From NCBI GenBank assembly GCA_964538085.1, contig CAZIDF010000020.1:1-64000 (forward strand): a DNA stretch of 64,000 nucleotides, read 5' to 3'. Under the pieces are notes generated by a model that saw nothing but the letters and a program-made list of their open reading frames with translations, did not search any database and was not told the origin of the DNA. Both the position numbers and the translations under genes were made by a program. Origin of the DNA: G020348385 sp964538085. GTDB taxonomy: Bacteria > Acidobacteriota > Aminicenantia > Aminicenantales > Aminicenantaceae. Below are positions 24,683 to 33,044 of the stretch, piece after piece; position 1 is the first letter of the stretch; every line of letters begins with the position of its first letter.

Positions 24683-25963
24683 CTAGAAATCATAAGTGAT
24701 GTATCCACCAAAAAACAACGATTGCCTACTTCCATATCTGTAATCATTCGAGGACCTTTTCCATGAACTAAGCGTCAATCCCAGCCCCGTGTTCCTGATA
24801 ATCCTGAATATCACTCCAACCTGATGGCTTGTGTATCTGTCGCTTCGTTGAATGACCTCATAAGTTTCGTCGGGCAGCCTAATTTCTGTCTCCTCAGGAT
24901 AGCGGTTGTCCCCGTTGGAATAATCATAGTCCAAACGAACAAAACGGGATAAATAAAAGGACAGCCCGCCTCCGTATCTATATTCTACAAAAAAAATGTT
25001 GTTTGTCCAATAAGAAAATTCCACATCTTTGCTTAAGTTCGCCCGAAGATTGATGCGTTTTATGCGTGCCTCCAGTGTGGCATTCCCGACCAATCCGAAA
25101 AAGTGTTCTTGATTGCCAGACCTTGGTGTGAGTTGTTTAAAACCCATACCCAAACTTCCTCTGAGGTTTCCTATGATCGGAAACCTCACGCCTGCCATCG
25201 ATTCCAATGAATAGGAATCCTTTACCTTCGATTCGGGATATTTGAACTCATAATTGGTGTATCCCACATTAGCGAAGAAAAATGTATCAGGGCGAAGCCT
25301 GTAGTAAAACTCTCCTCGAATATCGACTTCCGTTCGATTCAGAGTGCGGGAGTAATACACAGGCTCTCCCGGTATCAATTCATCCTCATAGTTGTAACCC
25401 TGGATGGATGATTTAATACCGATGGAAGTCTCGCGGGGCGTTTCATAAAACAAACTCCCCTCATAACGAATTAACACCTGGTTGGCCCTCACATCGAATT
25501 CACTGGTTGCACGAACCCGAGTGCGGTTGAAGAAGAAATCCCCTCCAAACACAAACCGGTTGAAAAGATGGATTTTATAACCGAGAGAAAACCTGTTATT
25601 CAGAGATCTTTCCCTCGCTTCTTTGGCAAAATAGACGTATTCGGGATTTTCCCTGAGCTTTAGGATGAGCCAATTCTTGTAAAGGACAGAAATTTCGATC
25701 TCAGGAGATAGGGTTGCGGTGAAATCTGCTATCGGTTCGTCCGGACCCCTCTGTCGGTAAACATTGTTATCGTACCCGATGTCCCGGAACCGGATTACTG
25801 GAACGAGCCGGAATGGACCTACTTGCCACCTAGTCCTGTTTTCGATGCTTTCCCTTTCCCATCGAAAGGTCTGATATTCCTGGCTCCAAGCTGAGCATGG
25901 AGAAAAAACCAACACAAAACTCAAGAACAGGGCACCGGTGGCCAAAACCTTGATTAATCTCAT
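24683..25963 (-). CDS. outer-membrane beta-barrel protein of the export locus
   Basis: The protein is 426 residues from the chosen ATG (four bases after the upstream stop; the GTG six codons earlier is inside the upstream gene). A signal peptide ends near CSAWSQEYQ. The rest is alternating strands with aromatic girdles, about 16-18 strands, and it ends QSLFFGGYITYDF with the terminal Phe. This resembles the barrels found beside Wzz-kinases in exosortase-type polysaccharide loci, where they replace or assist Wza. The exact role is inferred from position. Confidence 0.78.
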   Translation of the reverse strand: MRLIKVLATGALFLSFVLVFSPCSAWSQEYQTFRWERESIENRTRWQVGPFRLVPVIRFRDIGYDNNVYRQRGPDEPIADFTATLSPEIEISVLYKNWLILKLRENPEYVYFAKEARERSLNNRFSLGYKIHLFNRFVFGGDFFFNRTRVRATSEFDVRANQVLIRYEGSLFYETPRETSIGIKSSIQGYNYEDELIPGEPVYYSRTLNRTEVDIRGEFYYRLRPDTFFFANVGYTNYEFKYPESKVKDSYSLESMAGVRFPIIGNLRGSLGMGFKQLTPRSGNQEHFFGLVGNATLEARIKRINLRANLSKDVEFSYWTNNIFFVEYRYGGGLSFYLSRFVRLDYDYSNGDNRYPEETEIRLPDETYEVIQRSDRYTSHQVGVIFRIIRNTGLGLTLSSWKRSSNDYRYGSRQSLFFGGYITYDF

Positions 25964-25964
25964 T

Positions 25965-27155
25965 TCAATTGTGCCGCTCACTTTCGAGAGTGTTTTTTGC
26001 TCCAGACCGGCTTTTAAAGATTTGGAAAAAAGGGATACGTTTCATCAAAAGCATAAGGAGATCGCTGTGCCAATCGAAATTTCCCCTTTCCTGTACGATA
26101 GGAATAATACCGTCGGTTTGAATGAATCTGAAGATTTTTTCGATCTGGTTGTCGCTGAGTTTCGCACAGATCTTCCTTATCATGTAGCCGAAACGGATCT
26201 CCTTTTGGAGCGCTTTTTTCCATAATTTTTCATATTCTGACAAGATGTTTTTCGATAGATCTCCTTTGTGGAATCCTTTCAACAACACTTGGGCAGCGAT
26301 TTCCGCACAAAGGAGGCCGAAATATATTCCTCCGCCTGTGGTCGTTTTCACCTGTCCGGCCGCTTCTCCCAACGCCAACACCCTGTCTCCGTATGTGCGG
26401 GATAAAAGGCCTTGTGCGATCGGTTTGAAATGAATACGGGTCCTGTCTATGCTTTTCGCCCGAGAGGGAAACTGTTGTTCGATCAGTCGGTGGAAACATC
26501 CGTCGGGATCGGTTTCTGTGATCAAACCGATTCTTACGATGTCCTGTCCCATGGGCACAAGCCAGGCGAAAGCGCCCGATGCGATGTTATTCCCCAGATA
26601 TACGTGAGTGCAATCCACATTCCCAAGATCCAGCTCGGCTTGGACACCATGCAGAAAATCCCGGGGATGCCCAAGGTCGAGTTTTTTGTGCAGATTGTAA
26701 TTGACGCCCGTTGCTATCAGCACGGCCCGAGCAATGTATTTTTTGTGCCGCTTGCCGTTGGCACCGGTTTCCACTCGAACGAAATCCTTATCCACCTCGA
26801 TATCTCGCACCTGGGAGCTGCAATGAATCGGGATATCCTTCTTCCCTGAGTTCGAAGCAATGGACTTGTCGAACCGTTCCCGATCCACGACATAAGCGAA
26901 GGGCTCCGGATGTTCATATTTAATAACGTTGGATCGGGGAGATATGATCTTGATCTCTTTAATCTTTTTTAAAATGGACTCCTCGGGTATGTCGAATTTA
27001 GAAAAAACTTCTTCCCCCACAATCCCGGCGCAGATGATGTGCTCACCCAATTCTTTCTTTTTTTCAAGGACAAGGACATCCAGACCTTTTTCGGTCAATA
27101 CTTTTGCGGCACTCAGCCCGCTTGGACCAGCCCCGACTACGATAACGTCATGCAT
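25965..27155 (-). CDS. FAD-dependent oxidoreductase, geranylgeranyl-reductase-like
   Basis: The 396-residue protein opens with the Rossmann FAD motif VIVVGAGPSGLSAAKVL and carries the family GD-type motif GDRVLALGEAAGQVKTTTGGGIYFGL, matching geranylgeranyl reductase/DGGR-type flavoproteins. These saturate isoprenoid double bonds, though some relatives act as halogenases or hydroxylases. In an export operon it could modify the polyprenyl carrier; this is inference. The ATG follows AAGGAA by six bases. It is 67 bp downstream of the epimerase gene and precedes the barrel gene closely. Confidence 0.85.
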   Translation of the reverse strand: MHDVIVVGAGPSGLSAAKVLTEKGLDVLVLEKKKELGEHIICAGIVGEEVFSKFDIPEESILKKIKEIKIISPRSNVIKYEHPEPFAYVVDRERFDKSIASNSGKKDIPIHCSSQVRDIEVDKDFVRVETGANGKRHKKYIARAVLIATGVNYNLHKKLDLGHPRDFLHGVQAELDLGNVDCTHVYLGNNIASGAFAWLVPMGQDIVRIGLITETDPDGCFHRLIEQQFPSRAKSIDRTRIHFKPIAQGLLSRTYGDRVLALGEAAGQVKTTTGGGIYFGLLCAEIAAQVLLKGFHKGDLSKNILSEYEKLWKKALQKEIRFGYMIRKICAKLSDNQIEKIFRFIQTDGIIPIVQERGNFDWHSDLLMLLMKRIPFFQIFKSRSGAKNTLESERHN

Positions 27156-27222
27156 CAGCTATTCCTTCCTTCAGGATCCAAAGAACCCCATATTATACTC
27201 ATAAATCTGGTCTCCACAAGCA

Positions 27223-28362
27223 TTAATCTCCAAATCTCTTAGATAAGACCTCTACGATCCTGTCTGCCGCTTTCCCATCCCAAAACTTCGGCATTTTTTT
27301 TCCGTAATTTTTTGTGCGCATCGTTCCCATGGCTTCCTGGAATATCAATTCAGGATCGTTTCCTACCAGTTTGTTGGTCCCCTCTTTGATGGTGATCGGC
27401 CTTTCCGTGTTGTGACGAAGCGTCAAACAGGGGATGCCCAAAATGGTCGTTTCCTCCTGAATCCCGCCAGAATCTGTCAGGACCAGACTCGCACCGGACA
27501 GGAGAGCGAGAAAATCCAGGTAACCCAAAGGAGGAATGGTCAGGATGTTCGGATAGGATGCACCGGGGTCTACTTCGGTGATATTTTCGAAAAAGCTCAC
27601 CCAACTCATTAGGTCAAATCTTTTGAGTTGTTTGATCGTACGGGGGTGAGCGGGAAACACGATGGGAATTTTTTGGTGGACTTTATTCAAGCCTTTCAGA
27701 AGATCTCTGAGACTGTTCGGCTCGTCCACATTCGAAGGGCGGTGGAGCGTCAACACGGCATAATCGACCACGCCGTTATTCCCTTTTAATCCCAGCTTTT
27801 GATGAATACCGGAACCGTCCGCCATTGTTTTGTGTTCGTAGAGTGAATCGATCATCACATTCCCGACAAAAAAGACCCTATCTTCGGGGATTCCTTCCCG
27901 TTTCAAATTTACGTTGGCATCCTCACAAGTGGTGAATAAATAATCGGAGAGCCGGTCTGTGAGCACGCGATTGATCTCCTCAGGCATTGTCCGGTCAAAA
28001 CTTCTCAAACCGGCTTCCACATGGGCAACGGGAATGCAGAGCTTTGCTGCCACTAGAGCGCAAGCTATTGTGGAGTTTACATCTCCCACCACAACGACAA
28101 GGTCGGGATTTTCCTGAAAACACACTTTCTCAAACTCTGTCATTATCTTGCCCGTCTGTTCGGCATGGGTTCCGGAACCGACTCCCAGATGGACGTCAGG
28201 AACCGGCAAACCCAGGTCCTGGAAAAAAGTTCCGGACATGTCCTCGTCATAATGTTGACCGGTGTGGATGACCTTATGGATCAGCCCCCGGTTCTGCAGG
28301 CTTTTTGCGATCGGGGCGATCTTCATGAAGTTGGGACGGGCACCGGCTACGAGATAGATCAT
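27223..28362 (-). CDS. wecB: UDP-N-acetylglucosamine 2-epimerase (non-hydrolysing)
   Basis: It interconverts UDP-GlcNAc and UDP-ManNAc, supplying ManNAc-type residues for the polymer. The 379-residue length is normal. Conserved stretches are VHTGQHYDEDMSGTFFQDL, HVEAGLRSFDRTMPEEINR with the catalytic Asp/Glu region, LTLHRPSNVD and LVLTDSGGIQEE. The ATG lies seven bases after AGGAGG and overlaps the end of the deacetylase gene by 4 bp. A dehydrogenase for ManNAcA (wecC) is not seen in the window. Confidence 0.95.
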   Translation of the reverse strand: MIYLVAGARPNFMKIAPIAKSLQNRGLIHKVIHTGQHYDEDMSGTFFQDLGLPVPDVHLGVGSGTHAEQTGKIMTEFEKVCFQENPDLVVVVGDVNSTIACALVAAKLCIPVAHVEAGLRSFDRTMPEEINRVLTDRLSDYLFTTCEDANVNLKREGIPEDRVFFVGNVMIDSLYEHKTMADGSGIHQKLGLKGNNGVVDYAVLTLHRPSNVDEPNSLRDLLKGLNKVHQKIPIVFPAHPRTIKQLKRFDLMSWVSFFENITEVDPGASYPNILTIPPLGYLDFLALLSGASLVLTDSGGIQEETTILGIPCLTLRHNTERPITIKEGTNKLVGNDPELIFQEAMGTMRTKNYGKKMPKFWDGKAADRIVEVLSKRFGD

Positions 28363-29357
28363 GCCGAAACCTCCTGACCAGGCTCAGCACTACCTTTATT
28401 ATATAGGGAAGCCCGAATAATCCTAAGAGCCGTTACCGGAATCGTGTCGCTCGCCTTGATGCCTACTCTCTTCAAATTAAACGGAGATTCCATATCGTGG
28501 TTCACACCGTTGGTTGTCGTGAAGGCATACCGGATGCCGGAACTCTTCAGGATTTGGATGGTATCTTGGTTGAACGATCCTTCGTCACCCTCGGGATAGG
28601 AAAACATTTGGGTTTTAACATTCACCTTTTCCCGGATCATTTCCAAAGATGTCTGTATTTCCTTTATCTGGCCATCACGATCGAGGTGGGTTAAAATGGG
28701 ATGGGAGTGAGAGTGGGAGCCGATCTGGATTCCTCCGGCATGGGCTTTTTGGATCTCGCTCCAGTCCATCATCAGGGCCTGGTGTTTTTTGGATTTTTTT
28801 TCCATCTTCTTGATGCGATCTTCCCGTTCGGCTCTACCCATTTTTTTAAGTTTTATCAACATCGATTTTAATTCTTTTTTGATCAAAACCGGACGAGAAC
28901 CCTCCTCCAGGTATTTGGTCTCATAAAAATATCTCACGGCGTCATACCAGAGGATTGTTTCTGTGCCGATAGGTTTAGTCGCGACAAAAAAGATCGCGGG
29001 CACAGAAAACCGCTTCAACACGGGAAAGGCAACCTGATAATTATCCTTGTATCCGTCATCGAATGTGAGCATATAATTCGGCTTATCGAGAGGGACCGAA
29101 TCCAGCCGGAAGTTGGGGATAGGATTCATGTATCTTTCGAAAAACTGGACCTGTTTGGCAAAATTTTTTTGATAATTCGAAGAAAAAAGGCTGCCGAACT
29201 TCCAATAATCATTTTCCAACGTGTTGAAACTGTGATAATTAAAGATATATAGGCCATTTTTCACGAGGATCTTCAACAGCAGATGCAATAATCCTGTGGC
29301 ATACAATATAGAGGAAAACAGGACGAGGAAGATATTGAAAAAGTACCGCTCGTTCAT
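28359..29357 (-). CDS. polysaccharide deacetylase (NodB fold), membrane-anchored
   Basis: The 332-residue protein has an N-terminal hydrophobic segment (about 6-30). NodB-homology motifs are MLTFDDGYKDNYQ (metal/catalytic Asp pair) and SHSHSHPIL (metal-binding His-x3-His). This family removes N-acetyl groups from glycans, so it probably tailors the exported polymer in the periplasm. It overlaps wecB by 4 bp and follows the glycosyltransferase by 2 bp. A second, distantly related deacetylase is at 32133. Confidence 0.88.
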   Translation of the reverse strand: MNERYFFNIFLVLFSSILYATGLLHLLLKILVKNGLYIFNYHSFNTLENDYWKFGSLFSSNYQKNFAKQVQFFERYMNPIPNFRLDSVPLDKPNYMLTFDDGYKDNYQVAFPVLKRFSVPAIFFVATKPIGTETILWYDAVRYFYETKYLEEGSRPVLIKKELKSMLIKLKKMGRAEREDRIKKMEKKSKKHQALMMDWSEIQKAHAGGIQIGSHSHSHPILTHLDRDGQIKEIQTSLEMIREKVNVKTQMFSYPEGDEGSFNQDTIQILKSSGIRYAFTTTNGVNHDMESPFNLKRVGIKASDTIPVTALRIIRASLYNKGSAEPGQEVSA

Positions 29358-29359
29358 TT

Positions 29360-30445
29360 TTATCCCAGTAGCCTCTCGAAAAGATCCATATAGCTTTTCC
29401 CTATCTTGATAATGTCGTGATTTTCCACCGCATACTGCCTCGCTTTTTCCCCGATGGACCTCCGTTTCCGTTCATCATCCAACAGAGACTTCACATCCTC
29501 CGCCAGTTTTTCGAAGCTCCCGGAGCGATACCCGATCCCTTCCGTTTCCAGCAGATTATCGGGGTCGACATCCAGAGAAACGACCGGCGTTTCCCGGAGC
29601 CAGGCTTGAATAAAAGTGTTCGGGAATCCTTCGCTCACGCTGGTGTTCACAAGAACCGAAGCTTGGGCTATAAGCTCATTCGTTTCCTCATAAGACAATT
29701 CACCGAGATACTCCACGTTGCCGGAATTGTCGTTTTTCCCTTCAAGCGCGGTGTTTTGTCTGTTGTTTCCTGGACGGCCGACATACACAAACCTGGCCTC
29801 CGTTTCCCTCAGCTCCTGAGCCAGGCCCAAAAACAATTCCAGGCGTTTAATGGGTTTTACATTGGATACCCAGAGAACGATGGGCGGGTGTTTTTTTTCG
29901 AACGGAGGTTCGGGAATGGGGTGGCCATTCCGGATCACTACACAATCCCTCCCAAAATCCTGCTTGAGAGCTTCGCGCTGTTCATAAGTCTGGGCGACTA
30001 TCTCATCCACATTTCTGATCCCGTACCGGCCCAGATGTTCGTTAATAAAATTGAAAAAAATCAGCTGGTTCTTGCCCACTTTGTTTCTTCTTGGATCTTT
30101 CACATTGGCCATGTTGAAGACCATCTTGCTCCTGTGCTTTTTGGCATACCAAGCGGCCATTCCTGTGTACGAGACACGAAAACGCTGATAGATGATGTCG
30201 GGAGCGATCCGGTTGAGGATTTTTATCAGCGGGAAAAAATTCCACACCGCAAATTTCCTGCCCCGGCTCTTCAGATAGATGTACTCCACGCCATCCAGGC
30301 CTGGGCCCGGTTCCCCCAACATGTCTGATACACAGGTAACCTTATGTCCGGCTTTCACCAGCTCTTTCATGATAAGGTCGGCTTGCAGTTCCGAACCACC
30401 CTTGACAAAGGTGCTGGATGCCTGGAGCAAAACTGTAATTTTCAC
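29360..30445 (-). CDS. glycosyltransferase family 4
   Basis: The 361-residue GT-B protein has the N-terminal glycine-rich acceptor loop (FVKGGSELQADLIMKEL) and the donor-site region VLVNTSVSEGFPNTFIQAW. In the usual E-x7-E motif the second Glu is Gln (EGFPNTFIQ), which may affect the donor phosphate contact. It is cytoplasmic and would add a sugar to the lipid-linked intermediate. GTG start overlapping the acyltransferase stop (GTGA). The sugar specificity cannot be predicted. Confidence 0.9.
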   Translation of the reverse strand: MKITVLLQASSTFVKGGSELQADLIMKELVKAGHKVTCVSDMLGEPGPGLDGVEYIYLKSRGRKFAVWNFFPLIKILNRIAPDIIYQRFRVSYTGMAAWYAKKHRSKMVFNMANVKDPRRNKVGKNQLIFFNFINEHLGRYGIRNVDEIVAQTYEQREALKQDFGRDCVVIRNGHPIPEPPFEKKHPPIVLWVSNVKPIKRLELFLGLAQELRETEARFVYVGRPGNNRQNTALEGKNDNSGNVEYLGELSYEETNELIAQASVLVNTSVSEGFPNTFIQAWLRETPVVSLDVDPDNLLETEGIGYRSGSFEKLAEDVKSLLDDERKRRSIGEKARQYAVENHDIIKIGKSYMDLFERLLG

Positions 30446-31203
30446 TTTTTTTGGATTTCTTCCTCTGGGATTCCCGCATCCCTCAAAAATTCTTCAAACG
30501 ATGCATACCGGGGCTGTGACCGTAAAAAGCTTTCGTAAGCTGATCCGAGCTGCGTGTGCAGACTCCGTTTTCCCCGGCCCTCTTTTTTCATCTTCAAGCC
30601 CAATTTTTCGTTGAAAGTCGCGATCGATTTTTCATCCCTTGCCAAAAAGAGCGGAAAAAATTCATAAAAATCTTCCTCTTCCGGTAATCTTTTAAAAACT
30701 TCGTAGATGGAATAGGCATATTCCTTGGCCTCTTCCAGGTATTCTCCCTTCCGCTTTTCGAAATACTCATCGAGATCGAGGATTTTTTTTGCGGGAACAC
30801 CGGCGGCGACACAATCGGAAGGGATATCCTTGTTCACCAGAGATTTGGCTCCGATGATGACATTGTCCCCGATCCGTACTCCTTTGAGGATGCACGTTTC
30901 CTTTCCGATATAGACATTGCTGCCGATCTCCACTTTACCCGACGACCCGATGATCTCTTTGTATTTGTTCCGGAAAACCGTCCATTCGAAACCATGTGTG
31001 AGAATTGTGAACGGCGACACGATCTGGACATCATTCCCGATGCTCACCAACGATGGCCGGGTGGTGTCGATGCTAACCATCTTCAGGTTGCCAAAAAACT
31101 TGACGTTGTTTCCGATGGAAATTCCCTTGGACCGCATGTCGGCGATAAATGCCCGGGAACTTCTCCTGGACATGATCAATTTCAAGCGGCTCCTCAAACC
31201 CAT
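30442..31203 (-). CDS. left-handed beta-helix acyltransferase
   Basis: The 253-residue protein has hexapeptide repeats (SIGNNVKFFGNLKM, EIGSNVYIGKETCILKGV, RIGDNVIIGAKSLVNKD) and the VAAGVPAKKI end typical of CatB/NodL-like O- or N-acyltransferases. A 70-residue helical tail follows. The start is the ATG overlapping the SGNH gene's stop (TGATG); the 141 codons upstream in frame are a shadow of that gene. It probably acetylates a sugar of the repeat unit. Confidence 0.88.
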   Translation of the reverse strand: MGLRSRLKLIMSRRSSRAFIADMRSKGISIGNNVKFFGNLKMVSIDTTRPSLVSIGNDVQIVSPFTILTHGFEWTVFRNKYKEIIGSSGKVEIGSNVYIGKETCILKGVRIGDNVIIGAKSLVNKDIPSDCVAAGVPAKKILDLDEYFEKRKGEYLEEAKEYAYSIYEVFKRLPEEEDFYEFFPLFLARDEKSIATFNEKLGLKMKKEGRGKRSLHTQLGSAYESFLRSQPRYASFEEFLRDAGIPEEEIQKK

Positions 31204-31898
31204 CACAGTTCTCCGGTTTTTTGCAGTGTGGGAATAACGATCTTGTCCAAATAATCGTAAGCGACTGAGTTGAGGTGCAAGCCGTCCAACCTGGCTAAAT
31301 TCTCCTTCAGGAACCGGTTGGTTTCGCTGTAACGAACCGCAGCTTCCAGATCGAGAACAGCCAAGCCTTGTTCTTGAGCATAATCCTTGATCCAATCGTT
31401 GTACGCAAGAATTGAAACATTCCTTTTGTGTCCCAGCGGATTTCCCTGCTTGAAGGGATTCCTCCCTTTCACGATATCGATCATGAACTTTTTGAGCGCG
31501 TGGAGTCTGGTCACCGGGACAATCGTGGTGGGGACCGGAACGATATCCTCCTTCCGGCACATCGTTATCCACTGTTTCATCCGTTCTTTGTAAAAATCGA
31601 AATCCCCGGGGAAATAGGCGGCGCACTCCTTGAGAAACACGATACCGGGTTTGTTTTCTTTCCGCGAGATGATCTCAGTCAAGGCCTCTGTTTTGTCGAA
31701 TCCGCTGAATCCCACATATTCGAAATCATAATCTTGGTTGTCCACTCTTTCAGGGAGGGATTCGATGCTCCAAGCTCTCCCAACCGACGCACCCAAAAGA
31801 ACCACATGTTTTCGATCCATCTCGGTTTCCCCTTTCAAATCGGCAAAAAATCCACCCGCCATCAAAAAAATGATCAGAATTACTTGTGTTTTTCTCAT
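31203..31898 (-). CDS. SGNH/GDSL-type hydrolase, secreted
   Basis: The 231-residue protein starts at MRKTQVILII, six bases after AAGGAT. The longer in-frame start overlaps the -10 of the promoter and is rejected. A signal peptide (to about residue 20) is followed by VVLLGASVGRAW (block I, with the GAS serine replacing GDS) and DGLHLNSVAYDYL (block V Asp-x2-His). This gives an esterase triad Ser/Asp/His. Such enzymes add or remove O-acetyl groups of exported glycans. It is the first gene of the minus-strand export operon. Confidence 0.78.
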   Translation of the reverse strand: MRKTQVILIIFLMAGGFFADLKGETEMDRKHVVLLGASVGRAWSIESLPERVDNQDYDFEYVGFSGFDKTEALTEIISRKENKPGIVFLKECAAYFPGDFDFYKERMKQWITMCRKEDIVPVPTTIVPVTRLHALKKFMIDIVKGRNPFKQGNPLGHKRNVSILAYNDWIKDYAQEQGLAVLDLEAAVRYSETNRFLKENLARLDGLHLNSVAYDYLDKIVIPTLQKTGEL

Positions 31899-31970
31899 GC
31901 GTACATCCTTTTTACAGACACGCGACCGACGTTCAAATATATATACCTCTCTCCTTAAATTTTCACTATC

Positions 31971-31998
31971 ATTATCCACCTTATAACGAAAAAGTAAA
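31971..31998 (-). promoter_or_regulatory. sigma-70 promoter of the minus-strand polysaccharide operon
   Basis: TTTACT and GATAAT are separated by 16 bp on the minus strand, about 70 bases before the SGNH gene start. It is divergent from the promoter at 32062, and operator site 3 lies between or behind both. Confidence 0.5.
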
Positions 31999-32043
31999 TC
32001 ACTTGCGCAGATGAATCAAGGGGTTAAATTCCATTTTTTTTCC

Positions 32044-32059
32044 TCATCTCTAAAGGTGA
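32044..32059. promoter_or_regulatory. 16-bp inverted repeat TCATC-N6-GGTGA (candidate operator, site 3)
   Basis: TCATC-TCTAAA-GGTGA lies in the divergent region between the two polysaccharide transcription units. One position differs from perfect symmetry. Placement between two promoters suits control of both. Confidence 0.5.
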
Positions 32060-32061
32060 CG

Positions 32062-32090
32062 TGGCAAAACAGAAAAAAATCTGATACAAT
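32062..32090 (+). promoter_or_regulatory. candidate promoter of the plus-strand polysaccharide unit
   Basis: TACAAT (32085-32090) has TGGCAA 17 bp upstream. The -10 is good, the -35 poor. The start would be near 32097, about 36 bases before the ATG at 32133. Confidence 0.4.
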
Positions 32091-32132
32091 TTTGACGTTG
32101 AATATTCAATAGGAAAGGAAGCCACTTATTTA

Positions 32133-33029
32133 ATGGAAAAAAAGACTAAAGTCTGCATCACGATCGACACAGAAGCGGATGCCGCAGACAATCCCAATTC
32201 GACCTATTTGGGAATCCAGGTCTCCATCCCCAGATTGTTGGATCTTTTGCAAAAGTACGGCGTCAAAGCAACCTTTTTTGTTCAGGAAGATGACGCCTGT
32301 AACGCCGGATCTCTATTTCCCGAATTGTGGAGATCGTGCGAAAAACAGGGGCACGAGATCGGGCATCACGCCCATGGCATCATCGGATGCTCACCTGAAC
32401 AGAAAGATGCCATCATCAGCCGCGGGATCGGCACGCTGAGGGAATTGGGCCTCGATCCTGTCTCTTACAGAGGTGGACGATTCCACATGAATGGTCCTCT
32501 TCTTAAAATCCTCGAAAAGAACAAGATCAAATATGATTCCTCCGTGGTGCCTGGCCTCAGGGAAGTATTTCAAGACGGCACCGAGAGATGCAACCACAGC
32601 GGCGCTCCTAGAGAACCTTATAACCCATCCTACCAGGACCACACCCAGCCCGGGGAGGCACAGATCCTCGAATTGCCCATAAACCGGTATGACAAGCACC
32701 CGATGGAATTCTGGGGCGGCGTTTTGACCTGCAGGACCAAAGACGTGATCCTGTTCGACTATTTTCTGGAACAAAAAAAGTATGAGTTCATCGTGGCGCT
32801 GACCCACAGTTGGGAAGGGCTTTCTTTCAAGATCAGGAAATCCGTCCGTGGACAAAAGTACGGGAAAATGAAAAAAATCGCTATGGGATCTTTAAGAAGA
32901 TTTTTCAGCTCTGACTTTCTGATAAACGGAACATACTTCAATCATGTCGAAAGGTTCTTGAAATACATCTCCGAAAACCATGACGTGTGCTTCACCACGG
33001 TCAGAGAGGCCTTGAACAGTCGTTCCTGA
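32133..33029 (+). CDS. polysaccharide deacetylase family protein (soluble)
   Basis: The 298-residue protein has no signal peptide. NodB-like motifs are ITIDTEADAAD (D-T-E at the metal site), KATFFVQEDDA and HEIGHHAHG (His-x3-His). The arrangement resembles the cytoplasmic deacetylases of exosortase-A polysaccharide loci rather than the anchored enzyme at 28359. A purine-rich AGGAAAGGAAG lies a little far from the ATG. The next gene follows immediately (stop 33029; next possible GTG at 33030), so the two are co-transcribed. Confidence 0.85.
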   Translation: MEKKTKVCITIDTEADAADNPNSTYLGIQVSIPRLLDLLQKYGVKATFFVQEDDACNAGSLFPELWRSCEKQGHEIGHHAHGIIGCSPEQKDAIISRGIGTLRELGLDPVSYRGGRFHMNGPLLKILEKNKIKYDSSVVPGLREVFQDGTERCNHSGAPREPYNPSYQDHTQPGEAQILELPINRYDKHPMEFWGGVLTCRTKDVILFDYFLEQKKYEFIVALTHSWEGLSFKIRKSVRGQKYGKMKKIAMGSLRRFFSSDFLINGTYFNHVERFLKYISENHDVCFTTVREALNSRS

Positions 33030-33044
33030 GTGGATCTCGAATCA

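Noticed and set aside
31204..31626. N-terminal extension of the hexapeptide acyltransferase frame by 141 residues
   Set aside because: It overlaps the SGNH hydrolase gene on the same strand in another frame and has no domain; the TGATG junction gives a natural start.
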